Positions 7,488 through 9,000 of a DNA stretch of 9,000 bases are shown here, piece after piece. The DNA comes from Alphaproteobacteria bacterium (GTDB lineage Bacteria > Pseudomonadota > Alphaproteobacteria > Micropepsales > Micropepsaceae), in assembly GCA_028869355.1 (NCBI GenBank), contig JAGWSK010000037.1:1-9000 (forward strand), read 5' to 3'. The stretch's first letter is position 1. The number at the start of each line of letters is the position of its first letter. Under the pieces are notes generated by a model. The model saw only the letters and a program-made list of their open reading frames with translations, had not been told where the DNA came from and did no database searches. The position numbers and the translations under genes are program-made.

Positions 7488-8111
7488 ATGGCCAAAGCCT
7501 CACCCCCGCCGCGCCTGATCGTGGGAATTTCCGGCGCCTCCGGAGTGATCTACGGCATCCGAGCGCTCGAATTGCTGCGCCGGACCGGCATCGAAACCCA
7601 TCTTGTGGTCAGCCCCGCCGCTGAACTGACCATGACCTATGAAACCGACGTCAAACCCAAATCGGTGCGCGAGCTGGCGTCCGTGTTTCATCCCTTCGCA
7701 GATATCGGAGCGGCGATTTCGTCGGGATCATTCCAGACCATGGGTATGCTGGTCCTGCCCTGTTCGGTGCACACGATGAGCGAAATCGCCCATGGCGTAA
7801 CCGACAACCTGCTGTCACGGGCCGCCGATGTCGTATTGAAGGAGCGGCGCCGGCTGGTGCTCGGTCTGCGCGAAACACCACTGCATACCGGGCACCTGCG
7901 CAGCATGACGCAACTCTCCGAAACGGGCGCCATCATGGCTCCGATTGTGCCGGCCTTCTACACCCGTCCGAAGACGCTGGATGAGATGATCGACCATTCG
8001 ATCGGGCGGTTGCTGGATCTTTTTGGGATCGATCTTGGTACGGTGCATCGCTGGAAAGAACCGGCCAGCGAAAGCCCCAGCGGGGTTTCGGCAAAACGCA
8101 CCCGCGAATAG
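7488..8111 (+). CDS. ubiX: UbiX-family flavin prenyltransferase
   Basis: 207 residues. UbiX joins dimethylallyl phosphate to FMN, making the prenylated FMN cofactor of UbiD enzymes in the cytoplasm. Seen directly: the flavin phosphate loop GISGASG (13-19), SSGSFQTMGM (78-87), PCS (91-93), SRAADVVLKERR (110-121, with R111 and K118), RETP (128-131), AFY (156-158) and R174 in the C-terminal helix. These match the residues known in UbiX structures to bind FMN, phosphate and the prenyl donor, so the enzyme should be active. The SVHTMSEIAHG stretch after PCS differs from E. coli-like SIKTLSGI, suggesting a UbiX dedicated to a non-standard UbiD. The last 17 or so residues are an unconserved polar tail. 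Its start follows the ubiD stop by 10 bases; an AAGGA overlapping the ubiD stop is 14 bases upstream, rather far. The gene ends at a shared hairpin. Confidence 0.93.
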   Translation: MAKASPPPRLIVGISGASGVIYGIRALELLRRTGIETHLVVSPAAELTMTYETDVKPKSVRELASVFHPFADIGAAISSGSFQTMGMLVLPCSVHTMSEIAHGVTDNLLSRAADVVLKERRRLVLGLRETPLHTGHLRSMTQLSETGAIMAPIVPAFYTRPKTLDEMIDHSIGRLLDLFGIDLGTVHRWKEPASESPSGVSAKRTRE

Positions 8112-8112
8112 C

Positions 8113-8147
8113 AAAAAGGCCGCGCCGGGATGCCCCGCGCGGCCCTT
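8113..8147 (-). terminator. Intrinsic terminator between convergent genes
   Basis: GGCCGCGC (8118-8125) and GCGCGGCC (8137-8144) form a perfect 8-bp stem, continued inside by a C/C mismatch and GGG/CCC around a 3-base loop. On the minus strand it is followed at once by five T's (A's at 8113-8117), so it should end the small exported-protein gene. On the plus strand, right after the ubiX stop, only CTTG follows, so it may act weakly that way. Confidence 0.75.
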
Positions 8148-8161
8148 GCTCAACAATTTGA

Positions 8162-8554
8162 TTACTGCCGGTCGTGGCCCTCGTGACGGCCGCGGTCATG
8201 GTCGCGGTCATGGTCGCGGTCGAAATCACCGCGTCCGCGTGCGCCGTGCCAGCCGCCATTCACCCAGAATTCGCGCCGCCCGCGAATAACCCGGTACGGC
8301 GCATTGTTGTACCAGTAGCCGTTCCAGAACACCGGCTCGCCGTAAACCTCAAAACCGCAATTGGCATAGTAGTACGCGCCATAGCAGTATGCAGGGACCA
8401 CAGGAGCCGGGGGCGGCGGCGCAGCCACTACCGGCGGCCCGAACAGTCCGAGGTTCACCGTCACGCCGACGCGGGCGCTGGCGGGCGTGACGGCTGCAGC
8501 GGCCGCTCCGGCGACCATCACAGAACCCACAAGGGCTTTGGTCAAAATCCTCAT
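8162..8554 (-). CDS. Small exported Tyr/Trp/Gly-rich protein with His/Asp/Arg tail
   Basis: 130 residues, function not recognised. Residues 1-27 are a Sec signal peptide (MRILTK, an Ala/Val-rich core, and ASA before a likely cleavage at 27/28). A short beta-like segment and a Pro/Ala run (40-54) follow, then a compact aromatic region (56-103) with two cysteines (C57, C66) that could pair, and WNGYWYNN, APYRVIRGRREFW and NGGWH motifs. The tail (104-130) is low complexity, rich in Asp, His and Arg, and encoded partly by 12-base tandem repeats. Similar small periplasmic or surface proteins are frequent in Hyphomicrobiales, as far as I recall. The start is supported by AAGGAG 7 bases upstream (8562-8567). 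A metal-binding or surface role is only a guess from composition. Confidence 0.78.
   Translation of the reverse strand: MRILTKALVGSVMVAGAAAAAVTPASARVGVTVNLGLFGPPVVAAPPPPAPVVPAYCYGAYYYANCGFEVYGEPVFWNGYWYNNAPYRVIRGRREFWVNGGWHGARGRGDFDRDHDRDHDRGRHEGHDRQ
8191..8220. repeat. 12-bp tandem repeat in the exported-protein gene
   Basis: CGCGGTCATGGT occurs twice in a row (8191-8202 and 8203-8214), followed by a half unit (8215-8220). On the coding (minus) strand it gives the Asp-Arg-Asp-His type tail, so unit gain or loss would lengthen or shorten the tail in frame. Confidence 0.7.
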
Positions 8555-8604
8555 CTGAAGTCTCCTTTCCCGAAGAGCTGGGAAGCTGTGTACCGCGCGC
8601 AGGC

Positions 8605-8619
8605 TTAACCGAGTCTTAG
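8605..8619 (-). promoter_or_regulatory. CtrA-like site upstream of the exported-protein gene
   Basis: Read on the minus strand this is CTAA-GACTCGG-TTAA, one base off the alphaproteobacterial CtrA consensus TTAA-N7-TTAA, and its near edge is 51 bases before the start codon at 8554. Such short motifs also occur by chance. Confidence 0.3.
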
Positions 8620-8790
8620 GTGCACATTCACCTGATGTTCATCTGTGACCGGAGGAGCCATCCTGCGGCAAATCCATGTTGCGCCGGTAAACGCGGCAAT
8701 CGGGCGGGCGTTCCAGCTTCGGCTCCGCCCACCCCGCTTAGCCGGACCGGTGCGGTACCGGAAGCCGCAGCCAGAATGACTTGCAATCTA

Positions 8791-8805
8791 CTAACCAAAG
8801 ATTAA
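8791..8805 (+). promoter_or_regulatory. Second CtrA-like site
   Basis: CTAA-CCAAAGA-TTAA, again one mismatch from TTAA-N7-TTAA, followed by C as in many CtrA boxes. It lies 237 bases before the exported-protein start, and any gene it serves is unclear. Confidence 0.25.
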
Positions 8806-8889
8806 CGCCGGGAACAAAGAGGCTCTAAGGGAATCCCTGCTCGCGGCGCTGCAGAAAGTCCGACGGAACCAGGCCGCATAGATCCGGCT

Positions 8890-9000
8890 TCAGGGGCCGC
8901 CTGCGGGCGATAGGCGAGCGTATGCCCGGTCAAATGGGATGCCGGCCTTGATCTCTGAGATCAACTGCGGAACAGCGCCCATGCTACGCTGGCGTTCGAG
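8890..9000 (-). CDS. Possible C-terminus of an unidentified minus-strand gene
   Basis: Reading in from the right edge on the minus strand, one frame stays open for 36 codons to TGA at 8890-8892. It ends with ISEIKAGIPFDRAYARL and then SPAGGP. The other two minus frames have early stops, and the third codon positions are GC-rich like the neighbours. No family is recognised and the piece is too short to prove coding. Confidence 0.27.
   Translation of the reverse strand, partial: LERQRSMGAVPQLISEIKAGIPFDRAYARLSPAGGP
8948..8964. repeat. 17-bp near-perfect palindrome
   Basis: TTGATCTC (8948-8955) and GAGATCAA (8957-8964) are exact reverse complements around one central T. The outer TTGAT/ATCAA resembles FNR/FixK half sites, but those need 4 bases between halves, not 7. 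It falls within the possible partial frame at the right edge. Confidence 0.4.

Larger units (their letters stand above)
8555..8889. other. Intergenic region upstream of the exported-protein gene
   Basis: No gene is supported here; the 61-codon frame at 8620-8805 has no ribosome site or motif. It holds the leader of the minus-strand gene, two CTAA-N7-TTAA motifs (8605-8619 and 8791-8805), a 6-bp GC dyad with a 17-base loop (GGGCGG at 8702-8707, CCGCCC at 8725-8730) and a small CCGGT/ACCGG hairpin (8747-8761). None of the dyads has a T-run. Confidence 0.45.

Noticed and set aside
8620..8805. 61-codon plus-strand frame
   Set aside because: No ribosome site, no motif, and composition not like a gene; it overlaps regulatory-looking sequence.
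8948..8964. FNR/FixK binding site
   Set aside because: The half sites fit, but the 7-base spacing does not match the required 4 bases.

Overview
The window looks like ordinary chromosomal DNA from a GC-rich alphaproteobacterium, probably Hyphomicrobiales. This is inferred from the codon use, a TadD-like TPR/SPOR lipoprotein, a UbiD/UbiX pair of proteobacterial type and a small Tyr/Trp-rich secreted protein. No taxonomic marker gene is present, so the placement is tentative.

Layout, left to right. (1) Positions 2-148 (+) hold the last 48 codons of a GMC-family flavoprotein oxidoreductase cut by the window edge. (2) Positions 149-702 have lower GC than the genes and no gene I can support. (3) Positions 741-3518 (-) encode a large UPF0182 (COG1615) membrane protein with a likely terminator just past its stop. 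(4) Divergent from it across an 83-base gap, 3602-4168 (+) encodes a small fatty-acid-hydroxylase-superfamily di-iron membrane protein; the gap carries a perfect 7+7 inverted repeat. (5) Convergent with that gene, 4325-5632 (-) encodes a lipoprotein with TPRs, a Pro/Ala linker and a C-terminal SPOR domain, ending at a GC-rich hairpin plus T-run. (6) Positions 5810-8111 (+) hold a two-gene unit: a UbiD-family decarboxylase and its UbiX flavin prenyltransferase, 10 bases apart. (7) Positions 8162-8554 (-) encode a small exported Tyr/Trp/Gly-rich protein with a His/Asp/Arg tail, facing ubiX across a strong hairpin. (8) Positions 8555-8889 are non-coding, with two CtrA-like CTAA-N7-TTAA motifs, and 8890-9000 (-) may be the end of another gene.

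The only clear functional unit is UbiX plus UbiD: UbiX makes prenylated FMN, which UbiD uses for reversible (de)carboxylation. The UbiD does not look like the standard ubiquinone-pathway enzyme at its N-terminus, so its substrate is open. The envelope theme (UPF0182, membrane hydroxylase, SPOR lipoprotein, exported small protein) may be coincidence, because these genes are separate transcription units.

I see no tRNA or rRNA gene, CRISPR array, insertion sequence, prophage or recognisable novel defence system. The most checkable leads are the substrate of the UbiD pair, the lone TadD-like/SPOR fusion, UPF0182 in a proteobacterium, and a few operator-like dyads.
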